Assembly: GCF_008642295.1 (NCBI RefSeq)
Contig: NZ_CP029190.1
Location: forward strand, 1,612,001-1,676,000
From: Streptomyces venezuelae
GTDB lineage: Bacteria > Actinomycetota > Actinomycetes > Streptomycetales > Streptomycetaceae
Length of the DNA: 64,000 nucleotides
Direction: 5' to 3'
Part shown: positions 42,718 to 52,331 of the stretch, piece by piece
Layout: each line of letters opens with the position of its first letter
Position numbering within the stretch: position 1 is the stretch's first letter
The notes under the pieces: model-generated
What the model saw: only the letters and a program-made list of their open reading frames with translations
Database searches by the model: none
What the model was told of the DNA's origin: nothing
Program-made: the position numbers and the translations under genes

Positions 42718-43782
42718 CTAGCGGGCCGTCTTGGTGTGGACGTAGTCCACGAGGCGGGTCAGCGCCTCCGGGTCGGTGGTCGGCAGGACCCCGTGGCCCA
42801 GGTTGAAGACGTGCCCCTCCAGGCCGGCGGCTGCGGCGAGCACCTCGTCGGTCTTGGCCTCGACGGCCTCCGGGGTGGAGAACAGCACGGCCGGGTCCAG
42901 GTTGCCCTGGAGCGCCTTGCCGGGGCCGACCCGCCGGGCCGCCTCGTCCAGCGGGATGCGCCAGTCCACGCCGACCACGTCCGCACCGGCCTCGCCCATC
43001 AGGCCCAGCAGCTCGCCGGTTCCGACGCCGAAGTGGATGCGCGGGACCCCGTACGAGGCCACCGACTCGAAGACCTTCGCCGAGGCCGGCATCACCGAGC
43101 GGCGGTAGTCCGCCGGGGCGAGGGCACCGACCCAGGAGTCGAAGAGCTGCACGGCGGACACGCCGGCCTCGATCTGAACCTTCAGGAAGGCGGAGGTGAT
43201 CTCCGCGAGGCGGTCCAGCAGGTCGGCCCACAGCTGCGGGTCGCCGTACATGAGGGCCTTGGTGTGCTCGTGGTTGCGCGAGGGCCCGCCCTCGACGAGG
43301 TAGCTCGCAAGGGTGAAAGGCGCACCGGCGAAGCCGATCAACGGCGTGCTGCCGAGTTCACCCGTGAGCATGCCGATGGCCTCGGTGACGTAGGCCACAT
43401 CCTCGGGTGTCAGGTCGCGCAGCTGTGCGAGGTCCTCGCGGCGGCGGATCGGCTGGGCGACGACCGGGCCGATGCCCGGCTTGATGTCCAGGTCGATGCC
43501 GATGGCCTTGAGCGGGACCACGATGTCGGAGAAGAAGATCGCCGCGTCCACCTTGTGGCGGCGCACCGGCTGCAGGGTGATCTCGGTGACCAGGTCGGGC
43601 CGCATGCAGGACTCCAGCATCGCGGTGCCCTCGCGGACCTTGCGGTACTCGGGGAGGGAGCGCCCGGCCTGCCGCATGAACCACACCGGGGTGTGCGGCA
43701 CCGGCTCGCGCCGGCACGCCTTCAGGAAGGCGGAATCGTACGTCTGACTCGGCTGGCCCTGCGGGCGGTCGTTGGCACTCAC
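42718..43782 (-). CDS. hemE: Uroporphyrinogen decarboxylase HemE
   Basis: A 354-residue enzyme that removes four carboxyl groups from uroporphyrinogen III to give coproporphyrinogen III. The family signatures are [16 protein letters not shown] near residue 33 and [18 protein letters not shown] near 145. GTG start was chosen because it gives the usual N-terminus; the further ORF extension is antisense to other sequence. Together with HemQ and the oxidase about 5 kb to the left it supplies the late coproporphyrin route. Confidence 0.96.
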   Translation of the reverse strand: MSANDRPQGQPSQTYDSAFLKACRREPVPHTPVWFMRQAGRSLPEYRKVREGTAMLESCMRPDLVTEITLQPVRRHKVDAAIFFSDIVVPLKAIGIDLDIKPGIGPVVAQPIRRREDLAQLRDLTPEDVAYVTEAIGMLTGELGSTPLIGFAGAPFTLASYLVEGGPSRNHEHTKALMYGDPQLWADLLDRLAEITSAFLKVQIEAGVSAVQLFDSWVGALAPADYRRSVMPASAKVFESVASYGVPRIHFGVGTGELLGLMGEAGADVVGVDWRIPLDEAARRVGPGKALQGNLDPAVLFSTPEAVEAKTDEVLAAAAGLEGHVFNLGHGVLPTTDPEALTRLVDYVHTKTAR

Positions 43783-43873
43783 GACCCAAATCTTCGCACG
43801 TATGAAGAAGTGCCCGCCGCGGCGCGGGTGTCCCTGCGCTGAACGGGGCCTTCTTCCGCCTATCGTTCCCCGC

Positions 43874-44524
43874 ATGGCTGCGGCTCAGGGACGATTTTCA
43901 GATGGCGCTGACGGTATGGACAGCGCGAAGGAGACCTCCGTCCCACTCCCGTTCCGACGGGCTGTCGAGGGCTTGCGGAAGGCGCGGCTGCGTCCGGGAA
44001 TCGAGATCGATCCCACCAGGCCGCCGCAACGCCTGGCGCCCCATGCGTACGCCCTGGAGGCGGCGGTGGTGGAGGGGGACGAGGACCTGGCCGACGGCCG
44101 GCTGATCCTGCTCCACGACCCGGCCGGTCACGAAGCCTGGCACGGGACCTTCCGGCTGGTGACGCTCGTACGGGCGGAACTGGAGCCGGAGATGGCCGCG
44201 GACCCGCTCCTTCCGGAGGTGTGCTGGTCCTGGCTGACGGGGGCCCTGGAGGCCCGCGGGCTGACGTACGGGGAGGCGAGCGGCACGGTCACCCGGGCGA
44301 GCTCGCACTACTTCGGGGGGCTCGGGGAGCGGCGCCCGGCGACGCAGATCGAGATCAGAGCCTCGTGGACGCCCCGGGAGGGGGTGGGAGGGGTGCCGGA
44401 CACGGCGGCCCACCTGTCCGCGTGGTGCGAGCTGCTGTGCCAGATCGCCGGGCTGGAGCCGCTGCCCCCGGCGGATCCGGGTGTGGTGTCGCTGCCGCAG
44501 CGGCGCGGCCCCCAGCATCCGTAG
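43874..44524 (+). CDS. DUF3000 family protein
   Basis: A 216-residue actinomycete protein of unknown function, recognised by [16 protein letters not shown], the block [12 protein letters not shown] and a C-terminal [18 protein letters not shown]. It is typically found next to hemE and a response-regulator gene in Streptomyces, as here. The start is set at [11 protein letters not shown]; earlier in-frame starts give unrelated sequence that overlaps the hemE promoter. Confidence 0.9.
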   Translation: MAAAQGRFSDGADGMDSAKETSVPLPFRRAVEGLRKARLRPGIEIDPTRPPQRLAPHAYALEAAVVEGDEDLADGRLILLHDPAGHEAWHGTFRLVTLVRAELEPEMAADPLLPEVCWSWLTGALEARGLTYGEASGTVTRASSHYFGGLGERRPATQIEIRASWTPREGVGGVPDTAAHLSAWCELLCQIAGLEPLPPADPGVVSLPQRRGPQHP

Positions 44525-44729
44525 TCCTGCCGGTTGTCCGCAGCTGGCGGCCTCTGATCGATCACCGATCGATCGCGCGTCCGAATTGCCCGAATTGTTA
44601 CTCACCAAATCGTGATCATTCCCTAAAGCCGGGCGGGTGACGTGCCGAAGGAGTCAGTGACCATCCGCACGGAGCGCACCGGCTTCTTCCCCGAGCCGGT
44701 GCCGTCCCGCCACTCCCCCAGGAGGCCTG

Positions 44730-45392
44730 GTGTCCGTTCTTCTCGAGCAGCCCGCAAGCCTGGTCGCCTACCGCCCGAACAAGCCGACGGCCATGGTCGT
44801 CGTCGCCGACCCGCGCGTCCGTTCCACCGTGACCCGCCACCTGTGGGCCCTCGGAGTCCGTGACGTGATCGAGGCATCGTCCATCGCGGAGGCCCGTCCC
44901 CGCGTCGGCAACCCGCGCGACATCTGCGTGGCCGACGTCCACCTGCCCGACGGTTCCGGTCTCACCCTGCTCTCCGAGACCCGGGCCGCCGGCTGGCCCA
45001 ACGGCCTGGCCCTGTCCGCCGCCGACGACATCGGCGCGGTCCGCAACGCCCTCGCGGGCGGAGTCAAGGGCTATGTCGTCACCGGTACCCGTACCAACAT
45101 CGGACTCCCCACCCGGCCGGGCGCCGCGCCCATCGGCTCGGCCGCCGCCCGTATGCACCGCCGCCCCCCGGGTGCCCCGAGCCACCCGGGCGGCTACCGC
45201 GAGCTCTCCGGCCGTGAGGTCGAGGTCCTGCGCCTCGTCGCGGAGGGCCAGTCCAACAAGGCCATCGGCGTCTCGATGGGCCTGTCCGCCCTGACCGTCA
45301 AGTCCCACCTCGCCCGGATCGCCCGCAAGCTGGGCACCGGGGACCGGGCCGGAATGGTCGCCGTGGCCCTCCGGACCGGGATCATCCACTGA
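44730..45392 (+). CDS. NarL/LuxR-type response regulator
   Basis: A 220-residue regulator: receiver-like domain with candidate phosphorylation Asp69 (CVADVHLPDGSG) and a C-terminal LuxR helix-turn-helix (LSGREVEVLRLVAEGQSNKA, then LTVKSHLARIARKLG). The receiver lacks some of the usual acidic residues at its N-terminus, so its phosphorylation is uncertain. GTG start has GGAGG 4 nt before it. No kinase is nearby. It is a conserved neighbour of DUF3000 and RNase D in Streptomyces. A degenerate 12-bp repeat follows its stop. Confidence 0.87.
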   Translation: MSVLLEQPASLVAYRPNKPTAMVVVADPRVRSTVTRHLWALGVRDVIEASSIAEARPRVGNPRDICVADVHLPDGSGLTLLSETRAAGWPNGLALSAADDIGAVRNALAGGVKGYVVTGTRTNIGLPTRPGAAPIGSAAARMHRRPPGAPSHPGGYRELSGREVEVLRLVAEGQSNKAIGVSMGLSALTVKSHLARIARKLGTGDRAGMVAVALRTGIIH

Positions 45393-45406
45393 GCCCGGCC
45401 CGCGGC

Positions 45407-45486
45407 CCCCGGATAGGCATCCGGATAGGCACCCGTATAGCCATCCGGACGGACATCCGGCCGGCCACCCCAACGGATATCCGGCC
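45407..45486. repeat. Degenerate 12-bp tandem repeat after the response regulator
   Basis: Nearly seven units of a 12-bp motif close to ATCCGGATAGGC run in phase (45407, 45419, 45431, 45443, 45455, 45467, 45479), drifting from GATAGGC to GACGGAC to GCCGGCC. It lies in the 255-bp gap before the RNase D gene, which otherwise holds only C/G-rich runs. Function unknown. Confidence 0.75.
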
Positions 45487-45647
45487 GAAAACCGGGACCA
45501 GAGCCCGGACGAACGCCCGGGGAACCCCGCGGGAAACCCCGGGGGACGACCCGGGAACCCCCGGCGAAACCGCCGCACTCCCGCCCCGCGCCCGTCGACG
45601 GAACGTTCCGGCGACGGGCGCGTCGTATCCGCGGATACCCTTGAGCG

Positions 45648-46934
45648 GTGACCGACGCCCAAGAGACCGCAGCAGACCTGCGCACCACCACCGGGGGCGG
45701 CCCCCCGGACGACGTCGATGTTCCGTCCGATGGGCTGCCGATTCCGCTGCTCGAACCCCGTGAGGGGATTCCTCCGGTGGTCGCCGACCAGGACTCCCTC
45801 GCCCGGGTGATCGCGGCCTTCGCCGCGGGTACCGGCCCCGTCGCCGTCGACGCCGAACGCGCCTCCGGATACCGCTACGGGCAGCGCGCCTACCTGGTGC
45901 AGCTGCGCCGCGAGGGCGCGGGTTCCGCGCTGATCGACCCGGTGGGCTGCCCCGACCTGACGGCCCTCGGCGAGGTGCTGTCCGGTACGGAGTGGATCCT
46001 GCACGCCGCCACCCAGGACCTGCCCTGCCTCCGTGACATAGGCATGGTGCCGACCACCCTGTTCGACACCGAGCTGGCCGGCCGGCTGGCCGGGTTCCCG
46101 CGGGTGGGCCTGGGCGCGATGGTGGAGAGCGTGCTCGGGTACGCCCTGGAGAAGGGGCACTCGGCGGTCGACTGGTCGACCCGCCCGCTGCCCGAGCCCT
46201 GGCTGCGGTACGCCGCGCTGGACGTGGAGCTCCTGGTCGACCTGCGGGACGCCCTGGAGAAGGAACTGGACCGGCAGGGCAAGCTGGACTGGGCCCGGCA
46301 GGAGTTCGACGCCATCGCCTCGGCCCCGCCGGCCCCGCCGCGCAAGGACCCCTGGCGGCGCACCTCCGGCATGCACAAGGTGCGCCGGCGCCGGCAGATG
46401 GCCATCGTCCGCGAACTGTGGGAGACCCGGGACCGGATCGCCCAGCGGCGGGACGTCTCCCCGGGCAAGGTGCTGGGCGACGCGGCGATCATCGAGGCCG
46501 CCCTTGCCGTGCCCGCCCATGTCCACGCCCTGTCCGCCCTGCCCGGGTACGGCCAGCGGATGGGCCGGCGCCAGCTGGACCAGTGGATGGCCGCCGTGGA
46601 CCGCGCCCGGGCGCTGCCCGAGGCCGAGCTGCCGCAGCCGGGGGCCACGCCCAGCGGTCCGCCGCCGCCGCGCTCCTGGGCGGACAAGGACCCGGCCGCC
46701 GCGGCCCGCCTCTCGGCGGCCCGGACCGCCGTCTCGGCCCTGGCCGAGCAGCTGAACCTGCCCCAGGAGAACCTGGTCGCCCCGGACACCGTGCGCAGGC
46801 TCTGCTGGGAACCGCCGAAGCAGCTCACGGCCGCCTCGGTGGCGGAGGCCCTCACCGAGTACGGGGCCCGGCCCTGGCAGATCGAGCAGGTGACGGTCCC
46901 GCTGGTCACGGCCCTGACGGCCGCTGCGGCCTGA
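45648..46934 (+). CDS. RNase D-like exoribonuclease with HRDC domain
   Basis: A 428-residue protein with a DEDD-family 3'-5' exonuclease domain (VAVDAE with Asp68 and Glu70, HAATQDLPCL, and YAALDVELLVDL near residue 195) and an HRDC-type nucleic acid-binding domain (about 235-310). A further C-terminal helical segment follows. It likely trims stable RNAs such as tRNA precursors. GTG start follows a weak ribosome site. A hairpin follows the stop. Confidence 0.9.
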   Translation: MTDAQETAADLRTTTGGGPPDDVDVPSDGLPIPLLEPREGIPPVVADQDSLARVIAAFAAGTGPVAVDAERASGYRYGQRAYLVQLRREGAGSALIDPVGCPDLTALGEVLSGTEWILHAATQDLPCLRDIGMVPTTLFDTELAGRLAGFPRVGLGAMVESVLGYALEKGHSAVDWSTRPLPEPWLRYAALDVELLVDLRDALEKELDRQGKLDWARQEFDAIASAPPAPPRKDPWRRTSGMHKVRRRRQMAIVRELWETRDRIAQRRDVSPGKVLGDAAIIEAALAVPAHVHALSALPGYGQRMGRRQLDQWMAAVDRARALPEAELPQPGATPSGPPPPRSWADKDPAAAARLSAARTAVSALAEQLNLPQENLVAPDTVRRLCWEPPKQLTAASVAEALTEYGARPWQIEQVTVPLVTALTAAAA

Positions 46935-46947
46935 CGCCCGGCACCCT

Positions 46948-46980
46948 GCGAAGCCCCCGGCCGCCGGCCGGGGGCTTCGC
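46948..46980. terminator. Hairpin after the RNase D gene
   Basis: A perfect 15-bp stem (GCGAAGCCCCCGGCC / GGCCGGGGGCTTCGC) with a 3-nt loop, 14 bp after the stop. Confidence 0.85.
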
Positions 46981-47149
46981 CGTACCCCGGTCCCGCCCGG
47001 GGCCGGGCGGTGTGACCTTCGCCGCTCCCGGGGCAGGGGGTGTCCAGTTCGGTTACCCGCAAGTAGCATGACGGGGTGAGCGCGCGCTCAGGAGATCCTG
47101 GCGCGGCGCCGCGCAGCAGTGCCACCCCGCACCCTGGAGGAGAGCCATC

Positions 47150-48376
47150 GTGCCTCGTACCGTCAGGGACGTCGTCTTCGTCGACGGCGTCCGCACCCCG
47201 TTCGGCAAGGCGGGCCCGAAGGGCATCTACCACGAGACCCGCGCCGACGACCTCGTCGTGAAGGCGATCCGGGAGCTGCTGCGCCGCAACCCGGACCTCG
47301 ACCCGAAGAAGATCGACGAGGTGGCCATCGCCGCCACCACGCAGATCGGCGACCAGGGTCTGACCCTGGGCCGCACGGCCGGCATCCTCGCGGGCCTCCC
47401 GCAGTCCGTCCCGGGCTACTCCATCGACCGCATGTGCGCCGGCGCGCTGACCGCCGTGACCGCCGTTGCGGGCGGCGTGGCCTTCGGTGCGTACGACGTC
47501 GCCATCGCCGGCGGTGTCGAGCACATGGGCCGCCACCCCATGGGTGAGGGCGTGGACCCGAACCCGCGCTTCGTCTCCGAGAAGCTGGTCGACGAGTCCG
47601 CCCTGTTCATGGGCATGACCGCCGAGAACCTGCACGACCGCTACCCGGCGATCACCAAGCTCCGCGCCGACGAGTACGCCGTGCGCTCGCAGGAGAAGGC
47701 CGCCAAGGCGTACGCCGACGGCAAGATCCAGCAGGACCTGGTGCCGATCTCGGTGCGCAACACCAACGAGGCGGCCGGGGAGACGGGCTGGGGCCTGGTC
47801 ACCTCCGACGAGCCGATGCGCCCGGGCACCACCCTGGAGAACCTCGCCGGGCTCAAGACGCCGTTCCGCGTCCACGGCCGGGTCACCGCGGGCAACGCCG
47901 CCGGTCTCAACGACGGTGCCACCGCCTCGCTCATAGCCTCCGAGGACTTCGCCCGCGAGAACAACCTCCCGGTCAAGATGCGCCTGGTCTCGTACGCCTT
48001 CGCCGGCGTCGAGCCCGAGGTGATGGGCTACGGCCCGATCCCGGCCACCGAGAAGGCGCTCGCCCAGGCGGGTCTGTCCATCGAGGACATCGGCCTGTTC
48101 GAGATCAACGAGGCGTTCGCGGTCCAGGTCCTGGCGTTCCTGGAGCACTACGGCATCGCCGACGACGACGCCCGCGTCAACCAGTACGGCGGCGCCATCG
48201 CGTTCGGCCACCCGCTGGCCTCCTCCGGCGTCCGCCTGATGACCCAGCTGGCCCGCCAGTTCGAGGAGCAGCCGCACGTCCGCTACGGCCTGACCACCAT
48301 GTGCGTCGGCTTCGGCATGGGCGCGACGGTCATCTGGGAGAACCCGCACCACAAGGACGCCGGAGGCGACAAGTGA
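47150..48376 (+). CDS. fadA: Acetyl-CoA acyltransferase (thiolase, FadA type)
   Basis: A 408-residue thiolase that cleaves 3-ketoacyl-CoA in fatty acid beta-oxidation. It has nucleophile Cys96 (DRMCAGAL), the NEAFA segment, GHP with the catalytic His, and the second Cys in CVGFGMG. GTG start has GGAGGAGA before it. It overlaps the next gene by GTGA, forming the fadAB-like operon that is common in actinomycetes. The upstream 215 bp contain the RNase D hairpin and the likely promoter. Confidence 0.95.
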   Translation: MPRTVRDVVFVDGVRTPFGKAGPKGIYHETRADDLVVKAIRELLRRNPDLDPKKIDEVAIAATTQIGDQGLTLGRTAGILAGLPQSVPGYSIDRMCAGALTAVTAVAGGVAFGAYDVAIAGGVEHMGRHPMGEGVDPNPRFVSEKLVDESALFMGMTAENLHDRYPAITKLRADEYAVRSQEKAAKAYADGKIQQDLVPISVRNTNEAAGETGWGLVTSDEPMRPGTTLENLAGLKTPFRVHGRVTAGNAAGLNDGATASLIASEDFARENNLPVKMRLVSYAFAGVEPEVMGYGPIPATEKALAQAGLSIEDIGLFEINEAFAVQVLAFLEHYGIADDDARVNQYGGAIAFGHPLASSGVRLMTQLARQFEEQPHVRYGLTTMCVGFGMGATVIWENPHHKDAGGDK

Positions 48377-50511
48377 GCACCACCGCTGAGCTTCTCAAGG
48401 GCGCGGCCGAGCTGTTCCCGGACGAGGTCGTGACCTCCGCGCACGTCCGCCACCTGGACCTGCCGTTCGGCGCCGGGCGCTTCGCGCTCATCACGCTGGA
48501 CAACGGCTTCGACCACACCAAGCCGACCACCTTCGGCCCGCAGTCCCTCGCCAACCTGAACGCGGCGATCGACCAGGTCGAGCAGGAGGCCACCGCCGGC
48601 ACCATCGTCGGCGCGGGCATCACCGGCAAGCCGTTCATCTTCGCGGTCGGCGCCGACCTCAAGGGCGTCGAGCTGCTGAAGAAGCACGACGAGGCGCTGG
48701 CCATCGGCAAGGGCGGGCACGACGTCTTCAAGCGTCTCGCCGCGCTGGCCGTCCCCACCTTCGCGTACTACAACGGCGCGGCGATGGGCGGCGGTGTCGA
48801 GGTCGGCCTGCACTGCACCTACCGCACCGTCTCGAAGGCGATCCCGGCCTTCTCGCTGCCCGAGGTCTTCCTCGGTCTGGTCCCCGGCTGGGGCGGCTGC
48901 ACCATCCTGCCGAACCTGATCGGCGCCGAGCGCGCGGTCTCGGTGATCATCGAGAACTCGCTCAACCAGAACAAGCAGCTCAAGGGCAAGCAGGTCTTCG
49001 AGCTCGGCATCGCCGACGCGATCTTCGAGGGCGCGGACTTCCTGGAGCAGTCCCTGCTGTGGACCGCGAAGGTCCTCACGGGTGACACCGAGGTCGTACG
49101 GGCCGAGATCGACCGCGGCGAGGGCTGGGACGCCGCCGTCGCCAAGGGCCGCGCCATCGCGGACTCCAAGGTGCACGGCGCGGCCCCGGCCGCCTACCGT
49201 GCGCTGGACATCATCGCCGCCTCCAAGGACGGCGACCTCCAGGCCGGTTTCGACGCCGAGGACACCGCGCTCGCGGACCTCATCATGGGCGGCGAACTGC
49301 GCTCCGGTATCTACGCCTTCAACCTGGTCCAGAAGCGCGGCAAGCGCCCGGCCGGTGCCCCGGACAAGTCCCTGGCCCGTCCGGTCACCAAGGTCGGCGT
49401 GGTCGGCGCGGGCCTGATGGCCTCGCAGCTGGCGCTGCTGTTCCTGCGCCGCCTGGAGGTGCCGGTGGTCCTCACCGACATCGACCAGGAGCGCGTGGAC
49501 AAGGGTGTGGGCTATGTCCACGCCGAGATCGAGAAGCTGCTCGGCAAGGGCCGCATCAACCAGGACAAGGCCAACCGCCTCAAGGCCCTGGTGACCGGTG
49601 TCCTGGACAAGGCCGAGGGCTTCGCGGACGCGGACTTCATCATCGAGGCCGTGTTCGAGGAGATGTCGGTCAAGCAGAAGGTGTTCGCGGAGGTCGAGGC
49701 GGTCGCCCCGGCGCACGCGATCCTCGCCACCAACACCTCCTCGCTGTCGGTCTCGGAGATGGCTTCCAAGCTCAAGCACCCCGAGCGCGTGGTCGGCTTC
49801 CACTTCTTCAACCCGGTCGCGATCCTGCCGCTGCTGGAGATCGTCCGCGGTGAGCAGACCGACGACGCCTCGCTGGCCACGGCCTTCGGTGTCGCCAAGA
49901 AGCTGAAGAAGACCGCGGTCCTCACCAAGGACGCCCCGGCGTTCGTCGTGAACCGCATTCTGACCCGCTTCATGGGCGAGATCCAGAACGTCATCGACGA
50001 GGGCACCCCGGTGGCCACGGCGGAGAAGGCCATCGAGCCGCTCGGCCTGCCGATGTCCCCGCTGGTGCTGCTGGAGCTGGTCGGCCCGGCGATCGGCCTG
50101 CACGTCTCCGAGACCCTGAACCGCGCCTTCCCGGAGCGCTTCACCGTCTCCCCCAACCTCAAGCGCGTGGTCGAGGCCGGCAAGCGGGGCTTCTACGTCT
50201 ACACCGCCGAGAACGGCTTCAAGCCGGAGCTGGACCCCGAGGTCGCCGCTCTCCTGGTCCAGGGCGACTCCGTCCTGACCGAGGAGCAGGTCCGGGACCG
50301 CGTCCTGGACGCGGTGGCGCAGGAGATCGGCCTGATGCTGGAGGAGGGTGTCGTGGCCGAGGCCCAGGACATCGACCTCTGCCTCATCACGGGCGCCGGC
50401 TGGCCCTTCCACCTGGGCGGCGTCACGCCGTACCTGGACCGTGAGGGCGTCTCGGAGCGGGTGAACGGCAAGAAGTTCCTCGCCCCCGGCATCGCGAGCG
50501 TCCCGGCGTAA
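48373..50511 (+). CDS. fadB: Multifunctional 3-hydroxyacyl-CoA dehydrogenase/enoyl-CoA hydratase (FadB type)
   Basis: A 712-residue fusion: N-terminal enoyl-CoA hydratase domain (about 1-300, with AVGADLKG and GAAMGGGVEVGLHC) and C-terminal 3-hydroxyacyl-CoA dehydrogenase domains (NAD motif VGVVGAGLMASQLALL near 337, then GFHFFNPV with the catalytic His). It carries out two steps of beta-oxidation and works with the thiolase encoded just before it (GTGA overlap). Codon usage is strongly biased, as for a highly expressed gene. A strong hairpin follows. Confidence 0.95.
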   Translation: MSTTAELLKGAAELFPDEVVTSAHVRHLDLPFGAGRFALITLDNGFDHTKPTTFGPQSLANLNAAIDQVEQEATAGTIVGAGITGKPFIFAVGADLKGVELLKKHDEALAIGKGGHDVFKRLAALAVPTFAYYNGAAMGGGVEVGLHCTYRTVSKAIPAFSLPEVFLGLVPGWGGCTILPNLIGAERAVSVIIENSLNQNKQLKGKQVFELGIADAIFEGADFLEQSLLWTAKVLTGDTEVVRAEIDRGEGWDAAVAKGRAIADSKVHGAAPAAYRALDIIAASKDGDLQAGFDAEDTALADLIMGGELRSGIYAFNLVQKRGKRPAGAPDKSLARPVTKVGVVGAGLMASQLALLFLRRLEVPVVLTDIDQERVDKGVGYVHAEIEKLLGKGRINQDKANRLKALVTGVLDKAEGFADADFIIEAVFEEMSVKQKVFAEVEAVAPAHAILATNTSSLSVSEMASKLKHPERVVGFHFFNPVAILPLLEIVRGEQTDDASLATAFGVAKKLKKTAVLTKDAPAFVVNRILTRFMGEIQNVIDEGTPVATAEKAIEPLGLPMSPLVLLELVGPAIGLHVSETLNRAFPERFTVSPNLKRVVEAGKRGFYVYTAENGFKPELDPEVAALLVQGDSVLTEEQVRDRVLDAVAQEIGLMLEEGVVAEAQDIDLCLITGAGWPFHLGGVTPYLDREGVSERVNGKKFLAPGIASVPA

Positions 50512-50541
50512 CGTCCGGACGACGGACGACGGACGACCGTT

Positions 50542-50584
50542 ACGGCGAAGCCCCTCCGCACCTGGTGCGGAGGGGCTTCGCCGT
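50542..50584. terminator. Very strong bidirectional hairpin after fadB
   Basis: A perfect 19-bp stem (left arm 50542-50560, ACGGCGAAGCCCCTCCGCA; right arm 50566-50584) with a 5-nt loop, between the convergent fadB and glycosyltransferase genes. Confidence 0.9.
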
Positions 50585-50594
50585 GTGGTGCGCG

Positions 50595-52331
50595 TCAGCG
50601 GCGGAGGAACCGCTTGCCCTTGACCAGCCGCTCGGCGGCCGGCGAGTTCGGGTTGAGGCGGAGCGCCTCCCGGCCGGCCAGCTGCCGCAGTTCGGTGCCG
50701 CGTTTGCCCATCCGGGCGGCGGTCTCGCCGATCCGCAGCCAGGTCAGGGCCCGTTCGCTGCCCTCGGCGTTCCTGACCGCCTTCTCCAGGTGCTCCTCGG
50801 CCAGGTCCAGCTCGCCGCTGCGGATGCGCAGTTGGGCCATGCCGATGAGGACGTCGAAGTGCTCGCGCTCGGCGAGCAGCTTCGTACCGACCTGCAGGGC
50901 GCCCTCGTCGTCCCCGTCCTCCAGCAGGGAGGCGAACCCGGCGAGCGAGACCTCGATGACCGGAACCTCGAACTGCATGCCCCGGGTGGGCATGAACCGC
51001 ATCCGGCGGCCCCGCAGGGTCTTCTTGGTCGGCGGCCCCGGCAGGTCCAGCTTGTCCCGGGTCTTGTCGTTGAAGTGCATGCCCAGCTCGGGGCGTTGCT
51101 CCCACACCGGAACGGCCGCGGCGATGTACTGCTCGGCGACCGGGCGGAGGAAGGAGTACCGCTTGGGCTGCATGCAGAACCCGACGGTGCAGACGTACGC
51201 GGCCAGTTCACCCGTCACATAGGCGGCGTCCAGGACGCGGTCGGCCATCCCGCCGCCCGGGGCCTCGAGGTCGGGCAGCAGGGCGTGGGTGATGGTGACG
51301 GGGATGCGGTTGCTGTTCTCGTACGGCCGCATCCGCCGGATGACCTCCAGCGAGCCGATCTGCCCGACCGGGATCCCGTACAGCGAGCGGGCGGTGAACA
51401 GGCCGGTGGAGAAACAGCCGATGACGAACCGGGGCTTCAGGTACTCGAAGAGGGTCTCGGCCAGGACGGGGGCGTCGACCACCAGGAAGTCCACGCCGGC
51501 CTGCTGCGCCGCCAGGGCGAGGGTGTCGGCCAGGTTGGAGGGGGCGCTCGGGTGCGGTTTGAAGATGACCGAGCGGAAGCCCATGCCCACGGCGGCCTGG
51601 AACATCCGCAGGTGGAGCTGCTCCTCCTCGTCCTCCGAGAGGATCTTGAGGGCGGAGAGGTACTGGCCCAGCAGGACGGCGGTCTCCTGCCCGTGTTGCA
51701 GCATGTGCGGGGGGATCGCCGCGTCGAGCAGCGGGCGGCACTCCCGGGTGAGCTCCGACAGGAGCCCGAGCACGGCGCGGGTGTCCACGGGCTGCGAGGG
51801 GATCCGGTACTCCGTCAGGAGCATGGGGACCAGCTGCGGGATGAGGTCCAGGTAGAGCACCCGGGAGATCCGGGCGTGGAGGTCGCGGTGCAGGTCGTTG
51901 CGGGTGGGGCCGTAGCTCATCACCCCGTCCGCGTAGACGGTGACCGTGGCGTCGGAGAAGATCTGGCAGAGCGCCTGGGCCGGCTTGACCTGGATGGACT
52001 CGACGATGAGTTCGAGCGGGCCGGGGGCCAGGCGGATCTTCTCCCCGAGCAGGGTGCGCCACAGCAGGAGGTCCTCGCCCCGGGGCCCCCACATCGAGGG
52101 GTGATAGGGGGCGATGAGCTCGTTCCAGTACACGATCCGGGTGAAGCGGGAGACCACGGATTCGGCTCCGTGCATCCGGTGCAGCGGAGTCGCCACTTCC
52201 GGAATGTCCACGTTGTTGCACACGAGCAGGATGCGCTCGCGTCCGCCCGGCGGTCCGAACTGGCCGGCATCGATGGCGGCGGCCACCGTCATCGCGCCGT
52301 AGAGGGTGGAAGCGGCAAATATCTGTGTCAT
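50595..52331 (-). CDS. Polysialyltransferase-family glycosyltransferase with TPR-like tail
   Basis: A 578-residue protein. The first 400 residues match the alpha-2,8-polysialyltransferase-type fold: an N-terminal Rossmann region (ILLVCNNVD), an ADG motif (134-136) and a KPHPS motif (His260-Pro261) that resemble the acidic-Gly and HP motifs of bacterial sialyltransferases. The C-terminal 120 residues are helical TPR-like repeats (AEREHFDVLIGMAQLRIRSG and following). It probably uses a CMP-activated nonulosonic acid. It overlaps the upstream GT2 gene by ATGA and forms a leftward operon with it. Confidence 0.75.
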   Translation of the reverse strand: MTQIFAASTLYGAMTVAAAIDAGQFGPPGGRERILLVCNNVDIPEVATPLHRMHGAESVVSRFTRIVYWNELIAPYHPSMWGPRGEDLLLWRTLLGEKIRLAPGPLELIVESIQVKPAQALCQIFSDATVTVYADGVMSYGPTRNDLHRDLHARISRVLYLDLIPQLVPMLLTEYRIPSQPVDTRAVLGLLSELTRECRPLLDAAIPPHMLQHGQETAVLLGQYLSALKILSEDEEEQLHLRMFQAAVGMGFRSVIFKPHPSAPSNLADTLALAAQQAGVDFLVVDAPVLAETLFEYLKPRFVIGCFSTGLFTARSLYGIPVGQIGSLEVIRRMRPYENSNRIPVTITHALLPDLEAPGGGMADRVLDAAYVTGELAAYVCTVGFCMQPKRYSFLRPVAEQYIAAAVPVWEQRPELGMHFNDKTRDKLDLPGPPTKKTLRGRRMRFMPTRGMQFEVPVIEVSLAGFASLLEDGDDEGALQVGTKLLAEREHFDVLIGMAQLRIRSGELDLAEEHLEKAVRNAEGSERALTWLRIGETAARMGKRGTELRQLAGREALRLNPNSPAAERLVKGKRFLRR

